64,000 nucleotides of DNA from Bacteroidota bacterium (GTDB taxonomy: Bacteria > Bacteroidota > Bacteroidia > Cytophagales > Cyclobacteriaceae): the NCBI GenBank assembly GCA_023428695.1, contig JAEYWY010000012.1, positions 1 through 64,000 on the forward strand, given 5' to 3'. Positions 28,531 through 36,538 of the stretch are shown here, in pieces. The position numbers and the translations under genes are program-made. Every line of letters begins with the position of its first letter. Positions within the stretch are counted from its first letter, which is position 1. The notes below the pieces were generated by a model, which was given only the letters and a program-made list of their open reading frames with translations, did not search any database and was not told the DNA's origin.

Positions 28531-28878
28531 TCAGATCGCCTCAGGTCCGGTCTCGCCGGTGCGCAGACGAATGACCTCTTCCAGGGGAAGCACAAAGATT
28601 TTTCCGCTTCCAACATAACCGCTGTCATTTGCCTTTGTGGCGTTGATAATAGCATTGCATGTGGGTTTTACAAAATCATCATTAACTGCGATTTCAATGC
28701 GGATGTTCGGAACAAGGTTGGGTATTACAACCTGACCGCGGTAAATTTCTTCCATGGTCTGGTTTCTTCCATGACCGGATACGTGACTTACTGTAATCCG
28801 TGATACTCCGGCTTCAATGAGTGCCTCGCGAACCTGATCGAGTTGGTTTTCGCGAATTATTGCTATGACTAGTTTCAT
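28531..28878 (-). CDS. glnB: P-II nitrogen regulatory protein with substituted T-loop tyrosine
   Basis: 115 aa. PII fold: MKLVIAIIRENQLDQVREAL, T-loop region GHGRNQTMEEIYRGQVV, and C-terminal GSGKIFVLPLEEVIRLRTGE. PII proteins bind ATP/ADP and 2-oxoglutarate and regulate Amt. Tyr46 is kept, but the residue at 51, the uridylylation site in E. coli GlnB, is Val, so uridylylation is not expected (inference). It lies 30 bp downstream of amt on the same strand, the usual amt-PII pairing, so it probably controls the transporter by direct plugging. Confidence 0.92.
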   Translation of the reverse strand: MKLVIAIIRENQLDQVREALIEAGVSRITVSHVSGHGRNQTMEEIYRGQVVIPNLVPNIRIEIAVNDDFVKPTCNAIINATKANDSGYVGSGKIFVLPLEEVIRLRTGETGPEAI

Positions 28879-28908
28879 GACTTCGTGTTGATAAAGGTAG
28901 GAGAAAAA

Positions 28909-30240
28909 TTAGTTCGGGTTGATCATACCATAACCACGTTCACCATGATAATAGTGATCAAGGCCCTGCATCTCTGCTTCGGCAGAAGAACGTAGCGGTA
29001 TGAACTTGTTCAGGATAAACAGGATCACCCACGTTCCTACGGCAGCGTACACGATCGCGATAACAACGGCCAGGGACTGAACGCCGAGTTGTTTCCACAC
29101 ATCCCAACCGGGATTAGCAGCAACGGCATCCGCCATCCAGCTGTCGCGGATAAAAAATGACAGGAAAATAGCTCCTACAATTCCACCGATACCATGAACA
29201 CCGAATGCATCAAGTGTGTCATCCAGACCGAGTTTGTTTTTCCACTGAATTGCGATATAGCAGAAGCCTGTTGCAAGAATACCAAGAATGAGAGCGCCTC
29301 CGGGTTGGACGACACCTGCAGCCGGTGTGATTGCCACGAGACCGGCAAGAATACCACTGGCAAATCCGACACCCGTTGCCTTGCCCTGATGTAATCCTTC
29401 TATGACCACCCATGCAAGTGCACCGGCTGCGGCTGCTATTTGAGTCACGGTCAGAGCCTGAGCTGCAGCAAGACCACTGGTAACACTGCTACCCGCATTA
29501 AATCCAAACCAACCCACCCAAAGCAGACCTGCTCCGATAAGCGTCATCACCAGGTTGTTGGGGCGCATTGGAAGGTGGGGATATGATTTACGCGCACCTA
29601 TGAACATCGCGGCAACAAGCCCGCTTACGCCTGCAGAGATGTGTACCACTGTACCACCGGCGAAGTCGATCGCACCTGCTGCTCCAAGATTAAAAAGGAA
29701 TCCGTCTTCCGCCCATACCCAGTGTGCAAGGGGGTTATATACGATCAGACCCCAGAGTGCGATAAAGAAGCAGTATCCTTTGAACGAAACGCGTTCAGCA
29801 AACGAACCCGCGATCAGAGCAGGAGCGATGATGGCAAATTTCGCCTGGAACATGGAGAAGACGAGTTCAGGAACGCCGGCGCTGAGAATTGTTTCGTCAA
29901 TACCTTTAAGCAGTATGTAGTCGGGATTCCAGCCGAACCATCCGCCGAAAACGTTTCCACCGAAGGCCATGCTGTAACCGCATATGACCCAAAGTACGGT
30001 CATAATGCCCATGGCGGTGAAGCTATGCATCATGGTGCCGAGCACGTTTTTGGTCCGCACAAGGCCCCCGTAAAACATGGCGAGTCCCGGAATCATCAGA
30101 AGCACAAGGGCCGTGGAAGTTAGCATCCACGCCGCAGCACCGCTGTCGGTTACGGCTTCGTCCTGAGAAAAAGCAGGTGTTGAAGTGAGTAAAAAGAGAA
30201 AGATCAGTCCGATCCCCGTTCGTAGAGTAGTTTTCATCAA
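28909..30240 (-). CDS. amt: Ammonium transporter
   Basis: 443 aa with an N-terminal signal peptide (LIFLFLLTSTPAFSQ) and 11 hydrophobic helices. Conserved Amt features: DSGAAAWMLTSTALVLLM, GGLVRTKNVLGTMMHSF, the pore histidines in LAHWVWAEDGF and DAFGVHGIGGIVGAIF, and DFAGGTVVHISAGVSGL. It conducts ammonium into the cell under nitrogen limitation. First gene of an amt-glnB unit. The reverse complement of 30262-30269 gives TATTTTCG, one base off the -7 consensus. Confidence 0.94.
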   Translation of the reverse strand: MMKTTLRTGIGLIFLFLLTSTPAFSQDEAVTDSGAAAWMLTSTALVLLMIPGLAMFYGGLVRTKNVLGTMMHSFTAMGIMTVLWVICGYSMAFGGNVFGGWFGWNPDYILLKGIDETILSAGVPELVFSMFQAKFAIIAPALIAGSFAERVSFKGYCFFIALWGLIVYNPLAHWVWAEDGFLFNLGAAGAIDFAGGTVVHISAGVSGLVAAMFIGARKSYPHLPMRPNNLVMTLIGAGLLWVGWFGFNAGSSVTSGLAAAQALTVTQIAAAAGALAWVVIEGLHQGKATGVGFASGILAGLVAITPAAGVVQPGGALILGILATGFCYIAIQWKNKLGLDDTLDAFGVHGIGGIVGAIFLSFFIRDSWMADAVAANPGWDVWKQLGVQSLAVVIAIVYAAVGTWVILFILNKFIPLRSSAEAEMQGLDHYYHGERGYGMINPN

Positions 30241-30526
30241 TCTGGTTGTTTATGGCTCCCGCGAAAATAATAGAACGGACCAAACAACAGGTGTTAGTAT
30301 AACCCTGAAATTAGAAAAAATTGAATTTTTTTTAAAAGCAAGGCTCAAAATGAAATCTGATTTAAGAGAATGACATTCAATTTTTGGACATATGGGTAAA
30401 AAACAGGGCAAACCTACAAGGATATCATAGGATCAGTCCACTCCCTGGGTTGAGCCACAACCAGGATTTGCCCGGGAGCTATCAGGTCGCGGTCCATATG
30501 GCAACCGTTTTTAATTTCCGGTGGTG

Positions 30527-30946
30527 ATGGACAACACACACATTGCCAATCCCTTGCTGGAATTGTTTATCCTGGCCCTGCCCATTGCATGTATCGCCTG
30601 GACTGTGACGCATGAAGAAGTATTCCGGGAACCAAGGACGTTTTTCGTTCGCAGGAGCCAGGAGAGCCGGAGACTAATTGCGCGCAAATTCTTTTATCTG
30701 TTTACCTGTGAGTACTGCTTTAGCCACTACGTTACGATCCTCTTCCTCGCGCTCACGAACTTTCGCTTGTTGTTCGATGACTGGCGTGGTTATGTGATTT
30801 CCGGATTTGCGCTGGTATGGATTGCTAACGTTTACATGAGCCTTTACGCCATGATTAAGGTCGATATCAGGAAGGACCGGATTATCACAAAACGCGAAGA
30901 GAATCTTGTGAAACAGGAGGAGGAAAACAACGGACAACGGGATTAG
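30527..30946 (+). CDS. Small membrane protein with a CxxC motif (DUF1360-like?)
   Basis: 139 aa from the ATG at 30527; GTG codons at 30521/30524 are possible alternatives. An N-terminal helix (~6-25), a soluble basic stretch, then a conserved-looking FTCEYCFSHYVT, two further hydrophobic helices (~65-105) and a charged tail. A CxxC placed at a membrane surface resembles DUF1360-type proteins, but the match is weak and from memory. The cysteines might bind a metal or form a disulfide. It is separated from amt by 286 bp of divergent intergenic sequence and appears monocistronic. Confidence 0.55.
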   Translation: MDNTHIANPLLELFILALPIACIAWTVTHEEVFREPRTFFVRRSQESRRLIARKFFYLFTCEYCFSHYVTILFLALTNFRLLFDDWRGYVISGFALVWIANVYMSLYAMIKVDIRKDRIITKREENLVKQEEENNGQRD

Positions 30947-31059
30947 ATTTTTGTATCCGGTATGGGCTGCTTTTCGTATTAAGGGCCTGGCGTTGTGCGG
31001 GACCTTTTGTACTTGTCAGAGGATGCAGAGTGCCGTGCTTCCGCGCATACTAATTCCTT

Positions 31060-31067
31060 TATATTTG
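31060..31067 (+). promoter_or_regulatory. -7 element (TAnnTTTG) for the EamA gene
   Basis: TATATTTG lies 10 bp before the EamA ATG at 31078, a typical Bacteroidota arrangement with a very short leader. No convincing -33 element was seen. Confidence 0.45.
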
Positions 31068-31077
31068 CGCTTCCTTT

Positions 31078-31980
31078 ATGAACAGTCAGCGGCATTATAC
31101 AGCAGCCATCTCTGCATTCATTGTGTGGGGATTCTTTTCCATCCCGCTTCGCGCACTTCGCGAGTATTCAGCAGGCGAGATACTCTACTTTCGAATCGCG
31201 CTTTCTTTGCTCGTTCTTTTAGTCGTGATTTCCACCTTTCGCAAGCCTTCGATAGCAACGACCGTACATGCGTTTCGCGCGCTTACACCAAACAAAAAGC
31301 TTACTGTTTCGGCATTGACTCTTGTCGGCGGCGCACTGCTTACGGTAAACTGGCTCACGTTTATTTACATAGTGAATAACATCAATATCAAGACGGCTTC
31401 ATTTTCTTATCTGATCTGCCCGGTGATTACGGCAGCACTCGGCGTGTTGCTGATCCGCGAAAGCATGACACGATTACAATGGATCGCCGTTTTGCTGTGC
31501 ACGATCAGTTGTATGCTCATCGGACTGAATTCAGCACTTGAACTTGGTTACAGTTTCCTGACCGCGCTAACGTATGCCCTATACCTTATTTCGCAACGAA
31601 AGAATCAGGGTTTCGACCGGATGATTGTGCTGTGCATTCAGGTGTGTTTTTCGCTTATACTGTTAAGTCTTCTGTTTCCCTTACTGGTTGATGAAGTGCC
31701 GGTAGCCGGTAAATTTTACGGGCTCATATTTCTGATAGCCGTAATGTTTACAGTCGTACCGCTTTTCCTGAACCTGTACGCGCTCAATCGGATCAATTCT
31801 GCTACGATCGGGATACTCATGTACATCAACCCGATAATCAATTTTACGGTTGCTTTCGTTGTATTTAAAGAGAATATCACGGCATTGCAGTTGTTGGGCT
31901 ATGTGATCATCTTTATAGCCGTGATACTATTCAATCTGCCGTACATCAAACGGCTGCGCGATTCCGTAACGGCAAAATAA
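31078..31980 (+). CDS. EamA family (RarD-like) DMT-superfamily transporter
   Basis: 300 aa with ten predicted helices in two five-helix EamA halves. RarD-like features: AAISAFIVWGFFSIPLRAL at the N-terminus, SYLICPVITAALGVLLIRE, and MYINPIINFTVAFVVFKE in the second half. It is probably an exporter of a small metabolite, but the substrate is unknown. It converges with the cyclophilin gene. Confidence 0.85.
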   Translation: MNSQRHYTAAISAFIVWGFFSIPLRALREYSAGEILYFRIALSLLVLLVVISTFRKPSIATTVHAFRALTPNKKLTVSALTLVGGALLTVNWLTFIYIVNNINIKTASFSYLICPVITAALGVLLIRESMTRLQWIAVLLCTISCMLIGLNSALELGYSFLTALTYALYLISQRKNQGFDRMIVLCIQVCFSLILLSLLFPLLVDEVPVAGKFYGLIFLIAVMFTVVPLFLNLYALNRINSATIGILMYINPIINFTVAFVVFKENITALQLLGYVIIFIAVILFNLPYIKRLRDSVTAK

Positions 31981-32005
31981 AAGAGCACCGCTGTATGCAG
32001 TGCTC
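31974..32005 (-). terminator. Terminator for the cyclophilin gene
   Basis: The hairpin GAGCAC / GTGCTC (31983-31988 with 32000-32005) is followed on the minus strand by TTTTATTTTG. The T tract lies only on that side, so it serves the minus-strand gene; it overlaps the end of the EamA gene. Confidence 0.65.
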
Positions 32006-32026
32006 CCGAGAATGGTTTGTATCAGT

Positions 32027-32467
32027 TTACGCTTCTTCGTTGACGACTACTTTTTCCATTACGTCGCCCTGGCGGATTGCATCAATCACATCAAGTCCTT
32101 CGACAACCTTACCGAAAACGGTGTGATTGCGGTCGAGGTGTTTTGTGTTCTCACGGCTGTGACAGATAAAGAACTGTGATCCTCCCGTATTGCGGCCGGC
32201 GTGTGCCATGGAAAGCACGCCACGGTCGTGGTATTGATTTTCTCCGGTCAGTTCGCAGTCAATAGTATAACCCGGGCCTCCATTCCCGATTCCGTTCGGG
32301 CATCCGCCCTGAATAACGAAGTTCGGAATAACACGATGGAATGTGAGGCCGTCGTAAAATCCTTTCTTTGCAAGTGTGATAAAATTTTTGACGGTGTTTG
32401 GCGCGTCGTTCTCGAAGAATTCAATCTTCATTACGCCTTTTTTTGTGTGAATTTCAGCTGTCTTCAT
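32027..32467 (-). CDS. Cyclophilin-type peptidyl-prolyl cis-trans isomerase
   Basis: 146 aa from the ATG at 32467; the longer frame adds residues outside the fold. Catalytic-core motifs are FHRVIPNFVIQGGCPNG (active-site Arg and the Phe/Gln positions), SMAHAGRNTGGSQFFICH, and LDRNHTVFGKVVEG. No signal peptide, so cytoplasmic. It accelerates proline isomerisation in protein folding. Short single-domain form, typical of the PpiB group. Confidence 0.93.
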   Translation of the reverse strand: MKTAEIHTKKGVMKIEFFENDAPNTVKNFITLAKKGFYDGLTFHRVIPNFVIQGGCPNGIGNGGPGYTIDCELTGENQYHDRGVLSMAHAGRNTGGSQFFICHSRENTKHLDRNHTVFGKVVEGLDVIDAIRQGDVMEKVVVNEEA

Positions 32468-32589
32468 GCGTTTTGTTTCGAGCCGTAAAAATAAGTAAAG
32501 TAGCGACAACTCCTAGGCTTGCATTTGCTTCGTGCGCTGGCTTGCAAAACGCTGGTATTGTTTACAATTTGAACCTGAGACTTCATTAA

Positions 32590-32847
32590 ATGGCTGGCTG
32601 TGTAACAGGCAAGAAGATATTTCCTTCCAGAGAAATCGCTGAAGATGCGCTGATCGATGCATGGACCCGGTATGAATATCGCCACGGTAACGGGCCGGTT
32701 GCTGTCTATCAATGCGACGACTGTGGCCAGTTTCATCTCACCAGTACTGGCGAAATGAACGCGCGACTCAGAAAAGCGCTGGATGACGGCACGATCAAAC
32801 TTCAGAAAGAGGCCAATCGCTGGATCGACAGGTTCAATAAACATTAA
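32590..32847 (+). CDS. Small putative zinc-ribbon protein
   Basis: 85 aa. An N-terminal cysteine (Cys4) near a basic stretch, then YQCDDCGQFHLTSTG: a CxxC plus a histidine, which together could hold one zinc ion. A helical amphipathic region follows. This arrangement resembles small one-zinc proteins that are common but uncharacterised in Bacteroidota. Cytoplasmic. Divergent from the cyclophilin gene across 122 bp. Function not recognised. Confidence 0.6.
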   Translation: MAGCVTGKKIFPSREIAEDALIDAWTRYEYRHGNGPVAVYQCDDCGQFHLTSTGEMNARLRKALDDGTIKLQKEANRWIDRFNKH

Positions 32848-32933
32848 TCCCAAAGCATTGATTATCTGAAAGCGTACCGAATGCTGCATCAGGCATTCAT
32901 TTTTTGCTATCTCAGAGAACTAAACGATCAGAC

Positions 32934-33086
32934 ATGACCCTCGCGATAATACTCTTTATAATGGTCTTGTTGGGAATCGCGCTTTTTAGCTACGCCTTTC
33001 AACTAAACAAGCAGCGCAACAAGAACCGCGACGACGCAATGGAATCAGGGCGGGACGTGCGCGAAGGAAAGACCGGAAAGTACTGA
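32934..33086 (+). CDS. Small single-helix membrane protein
   Basis: 50 aa from the ATG at 32934. One N-terminal hydrophobic helix (TLAIILFIMVLLGIALFSY) is followed by a basic, hydrophilic tail (NKQRNKNRDDAMESGRDVRE). No family recognised. It lies 87 bp after the zinc-ribbon gene and 232 bp before nifJ; it could be a small regulatory membrane protein or non-functional. Confidence 0.45.
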   Translation: MTLAIILFIMVLLGIALFSYAFQLNKQRNKNRDDAMESGRDVREGKTGKY

Positions 33087-33318
33087 AGCCAGGCACCCCG
33101 CTTCTAAAAAGATACCCGCCGAATTTGAACATTGCATATCGGTCAGGTTCGCTGTTTCGTACGCGCCGACACACGTTTTAAGCATTTTGAGCAAGCATTT
33201 CTCAGGGCCTCCCAATGAGCGAAATCTCAGCTCCCGGTGACTTTTGACAGTTAAGCAGCCATCAAATCAGTTTTACTTGAAGATGATAATTGATGTGCTG
33301 ACTCAACCTGTTCAGATT

Positions 33319-36300
33319 ATGAAAAAGCAAACACGATTTACGAGTATCGACGGAAATGCTGCTGTCGCCAACATTGCGTACGCCTTCAGCGAGGTGGCCG
33401 CAATTTATCCGATTACCCCATCTTCTGATATGGGTGAGAATGCTGACTTATGGGCGGCCCAGGGCAGGCTGAACTTGTTTGGAGAAAAGGTTGATGTCGT
33501 TCAGATGCAGTCAGAAGCCGGTGCAGCCGGAGCAATCCACGGCGCGTTATCGGCAGGGGCACTTGCCACAACCTTCACCGCATCGCAGGGATTGCTCCTG
33601 ATGGTGCCGATCATGTTTAAGGTCGCCGGTGAAATGATCCCTGCTGTTTTCCACGTGACCGCACGTTCTCTCGCGTGTCAGTCGCTTTCGATATTTGGTG
33701 ACCACTCCGACGTAATGGCGACACGAGGAACGGGCTTTGCCATGCTGGCTTCGGCGAATGTGCAGGAAGCACAGGATATGGCAGTCATCGCACATCTCGC
33801 CACGCTGGAAACCCGCATTCCTTTCCTTCATTTCTTCGACGGTTTCCGCACATCACACTCCATTCAAAAGATCGTCCCTATAGAATTTGACATGCTTCGC
33901 GACATGATCGACATGAAGTACGTCGAGGAGTTTAGATCAAACGCATTGCGACCGGAATCGCCGGTTTGCAAGGTTGGTGCTCAAAACCCGGATGTTTACT
34001 TCCAGGGCCGCGAGACCGTTAACGGGTACTATGACCGTTGTGCAGGTATCGTTAAGAAATACCTGGAACAATTTGCTGCGAAGACAGGTCGGAATTACAA
34101 ATTGTTTGAATACACAGGTGCTCCCGATGCAGAGGATATCATTATATCAATAGGCTCATCCGCGGAAACAATAGCGGAGACTGTTGACTACCTGAACGCC
34201 CGCGGCCGGAAAGTGGGAGCTGTCAAAGTACGGTTATACAGGCCATTCTCAATAGATTCATTGCTTGAAGAAATTCCGGCGACTGTAAAACGCATCGCGG
34301 TGCTGGATCGCACCAAGGAACCTGGTTCAATAGGCGAACCGTTGTTTGTGGATGTTGTCGCCGCACTGCGTCAAAGACCTGAAATCCGTATCATCGGAGG
34401 TCGTTACGGACTTTCATCAAAAGAGTTTACACCATCCATGGTGAACGCCGTCTTCGAACACGTCCGCAATGACGGGTTCCATGATTTCACCGTGGGTATC
34501 ACCGATGACGTTACCTTCCGTTCTATTCCTGTTAAAGAAGAAATTGACTGTGAGCAGGACGGCGTGGTTCGCTGCAAGTTCTGGGGCTACGGTTCCGATG
34601 GTACAGTGAGCGCCAACAAGAACTCAATCAAAATAATAGGCGAGAGCACTGATCTCTATGTTCAGGGCTACTTCCAGTACGACTCCAACAAATCCGGAGG
34701 ATATACAATCTCACACCTTCGTTTTGGACGCCAGCCGATCAGGTCCGAATACCTGCTGAACAAGGTTGATTTCGTTGCACTGCACCGTCAACAATATATC
34801 GGTCAGTACGATATCCTCGAAGGCATTACCGAAAACGGAACATTCCTTATTAATACAGGACAGAAGCCGGAAAAAGTATTTGGCCTTTTTACGAAGGAAA
34901 TGCAAGACACTATCCGTCGCAAGAACGTGAAGGTTTACGCGATCGATGCTTCGGCCATTGCAAAGAGTGTGGGCCTGGGCGGACGTATCAACTCCGTGAT
35001 GCAGACTGCATTCTTCAAAGTATCGGGTGTCGTACCTGAAGCAGAGGCTATCGACATGATCAAGAAGTATGTCGAAAAACAATTCGCGAAGAAGGGCCGC
35101 GATATCATTGAAATGAACTGGAAAGCAATCGATGCTGCTTCAAACGCGGTGGTTGAAATTCCGGTGCCGGAAGTCGCCGAAAAATGGGCCGAGGTTGATC
35201 AACTGGTTCCTGCTGATGCCGGCGAGTTCGCACAAAAAGTTGTCGATCCCGTACTGCGATTGAAAGGTGACACAATCCCGGTATCAGCGATGTCTGTTAA
35301 CGGCACCGTACCGACCTCTACAAAACGCCTCGAACGCAGAGGTGTACCCGGAAATCCTGCCATCTTCATTGAGAAGCTGCCGTTCGTGCAGGAACCGAAT
35401 ATTGCCGAACCGTATTTCGAATATCCACCGAGTTGTCTCGGTTGTGGTGAAGTGCCTTACCTTCACCTTGTCACTCAATTATTTGGCGATCGCATGATCA
35501 TCGCCAACGCGACCGGATGTTCTTCGATCTATGGCGGTACATTCCCGCTCACGCCATATGCAAAAGATAAAAACGGACGTGGTCCCGCATGGGCTAACTC
35601 ATTGTTCGAGGACAACGCCGAATTTGGATTCGGCATGCGACTCGCAGTTGATGCTAACCGCAAACAACTCAAGTCAAATCTGATCAGACTGGAAGCTATG
35701 GCGGCCGACGCCACATTAAAGCAGGCGATAAACAGAAGCCTGATGTTGTTTGATGAGGTCAATAACGAAGCGAAGGCACAGGCCGACACGCTGAAATCGA
35801 TGCTCGTGAACTGGTGGAACGATGCGCCGGTTGACGTGCGCCCGGTTCTTGCCAAAGTCCTTGAACTGAAAGACTACCTGGTTGACAAGAGCATCTGGAT
35901 CGTCGGTGGTGACGGCTGGGCTTACGATATCGGGTTTGGCGGACTTGATCACGTGATGGCTTCGACGCGTAACGTGAACGTTCTGGTACTCGACACTGAA
36001 GTTTATTCTAACACGGGAGGCCAGGCATCGAAAGCAACACCACGCGGGGCAGTAGCGAAGTTCGCCGCCAACGGAAAAGCGGTTGGTAAGAAGAACCTTG
36101 GTTTGATGATGAGCGCTTACAATACCGCGTACGTTGCTTCAGTGAACATGGGTATGGACCGTGAGAAGACAGCGCTCGCGTTGGTGGAAGCAGAGAAATA
36201 CAAAGGACCTTCTTTGATCGTGGCTTATTCTCCCTGCATCGCGCATGGATATGATCTGAAGTATGCCAAAAAACAATCCGAGAAAGCAGCGAAGACCGGT

Positions 36301-36528
36301 TACTGGCCGATGTACCGCTTCAATCCACAGTTACGCGAATTGGGTGAGGCTCCTTTCAACTGGGATTATACTCCGGAGAAAACTTCGTTCAGGGAATATG
36401 TTGAGGACGAGATCCGATACAAAACACTTATGCTCTCGAACCCGGCCGAATCTGACCGGTTACTCACGCTCGCGCAAAAAGACAATGCCCAGCGGCTTGC
36501 AGACCTGAATCACCTCACGGAAGAATAA
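33319..36528 (+). CDS. nifJ: Pyruvate:ferredoxin (flavodoxin) oxidoreductase lacking the two-cluster ferredoxin domain
   Basis: 1069 aa from the ATG at 33319; upstream in-frame starts add 25 residues unlike the family, which normally opens with a KKQTRFTSIDGNAAVA-type sequence. It oxidises pyruvate with CoA to acetyl-CoA and CO2 using thiamine diphosphate. Present: domain I with AAIYPITPSSDMGE; domain II; the CoA-binding domain III region; and the TPP domain with GGDGWAYDIGFGG and VYSNTGGQASKATPRG. Proximal [4Fe-4S] ligands are Cys706, Cys709, Cys734 and Cys973, with 3- and 25-residue spacings as in the Desulfovibrio africanus enzyme. Usually 1170-1200 aa: domain V, with two CxxCxxCxxxCP motifs, is missing and only about 30 residues lie between RRG (675) and Cys706. 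The flavodoxin gene downstream may supply its acceptor (inference). Confidence 0.93.
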   Translation: MKKQTRFTSIDGNAAVANIAYAFSEVAAIYPITPSSDMGENADLWAAQGRLNLFGEKVDVVQMQSEAGAAGAIHGALSAGALATTFTASQGLLLMVPIMFKVAGEMIPAVFHVTARSLACQSLSIFGDHSDVMATRGTGFAMLASANVQEAQDMAVIAHLATLETRIPFLHFFDGFRTSHSIQKIVPIEFDMLRDMIDMKYVEEFRSNALRPESPVCKVGAQNPDVYFQGRETVNGYYDRCAGIVKKYLEQFAAKTGRNYKLFEYTGAPDAEDIIISIGSSAETIAETVDYLNARGRKVGAVKVRLYRPFSIDSLLEEIPATVKRIAVLDRTKEPGSIGEPLFVDVVAALRQRPEIRIIGGRYGLSSKEFTPSMVNAVFEHVRNDGFHDFTVGITDDVTFRSIPVKEEIDCEQDGVVRCKFWGYGSDGTVSANKNSIKIIGESTDLYVQGYFQYDSNKSGGYTISHLRFGRQPIRSEYLLNKVDFVALHRQQYIGQYDILEGITENGTFLINTGQKPEKVFGLFTKEMQDTIRRKNVKVYAIDASAIAKSVGLGGRINSVMQTAFFKVSGVVPEAEAIDMIKKYVEKQFAKKGRDIIEMNWKAIDAASNAVVEIPVPEVAEKWAEVDQLVPADAGEFAQKVVDPVLRLKGDTIPVSAMSVNGTVPTSTKRLERRGVPGNPAIFIEKLPFVQEPNIAEPYFEYPPSCLGCGEVPYLHLVTQLFGDRMIIANATGCSSIYGGTFPLTPYAKDKNGRGPAWANSLFEDNAEFGFGMRLAVDANRKQLKSNLIRLEAMAADATLKQAINRSLMLFDEVNNEAKAQADTLKSMLVNWWNDAPVDVRPVLAKVLELKDYLVDKSIWIVGGDGWAYDIGFGGLDHVMASTRNVNVLVLDTEVYSNTGGQASKATPRGAVAKFAANGKAVGKKNLGLMMSAYNTAYVASVNMGMDREKTALALVEAEKYKGPSLIVAYSPCIAHGYDLKYAKKQSEKAAKTGYWPMYRFNPQLRELGEAPFNWDYTPEKTSFREYVEDEIRYKTLMLSNPAESDRLLTLAQKDNAQRLADLNHLTEE

Positions 36529-36538
36529 CCCTTTCAAT

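Noticed and set aside
30951..31379. 142-codon frame overlapping the EamA gene
   Set aside because: It is out of frame with the strong EamA gene and its C-terminal half is a shadow of it.
33319..36528. NifJ as a pseudogene or frameshifted gene
   Set aside because: One continuous frame with intact catalytic, CoA, TPP and proximal-cluster motifs on both sides of the missing domain; the join is in frame.
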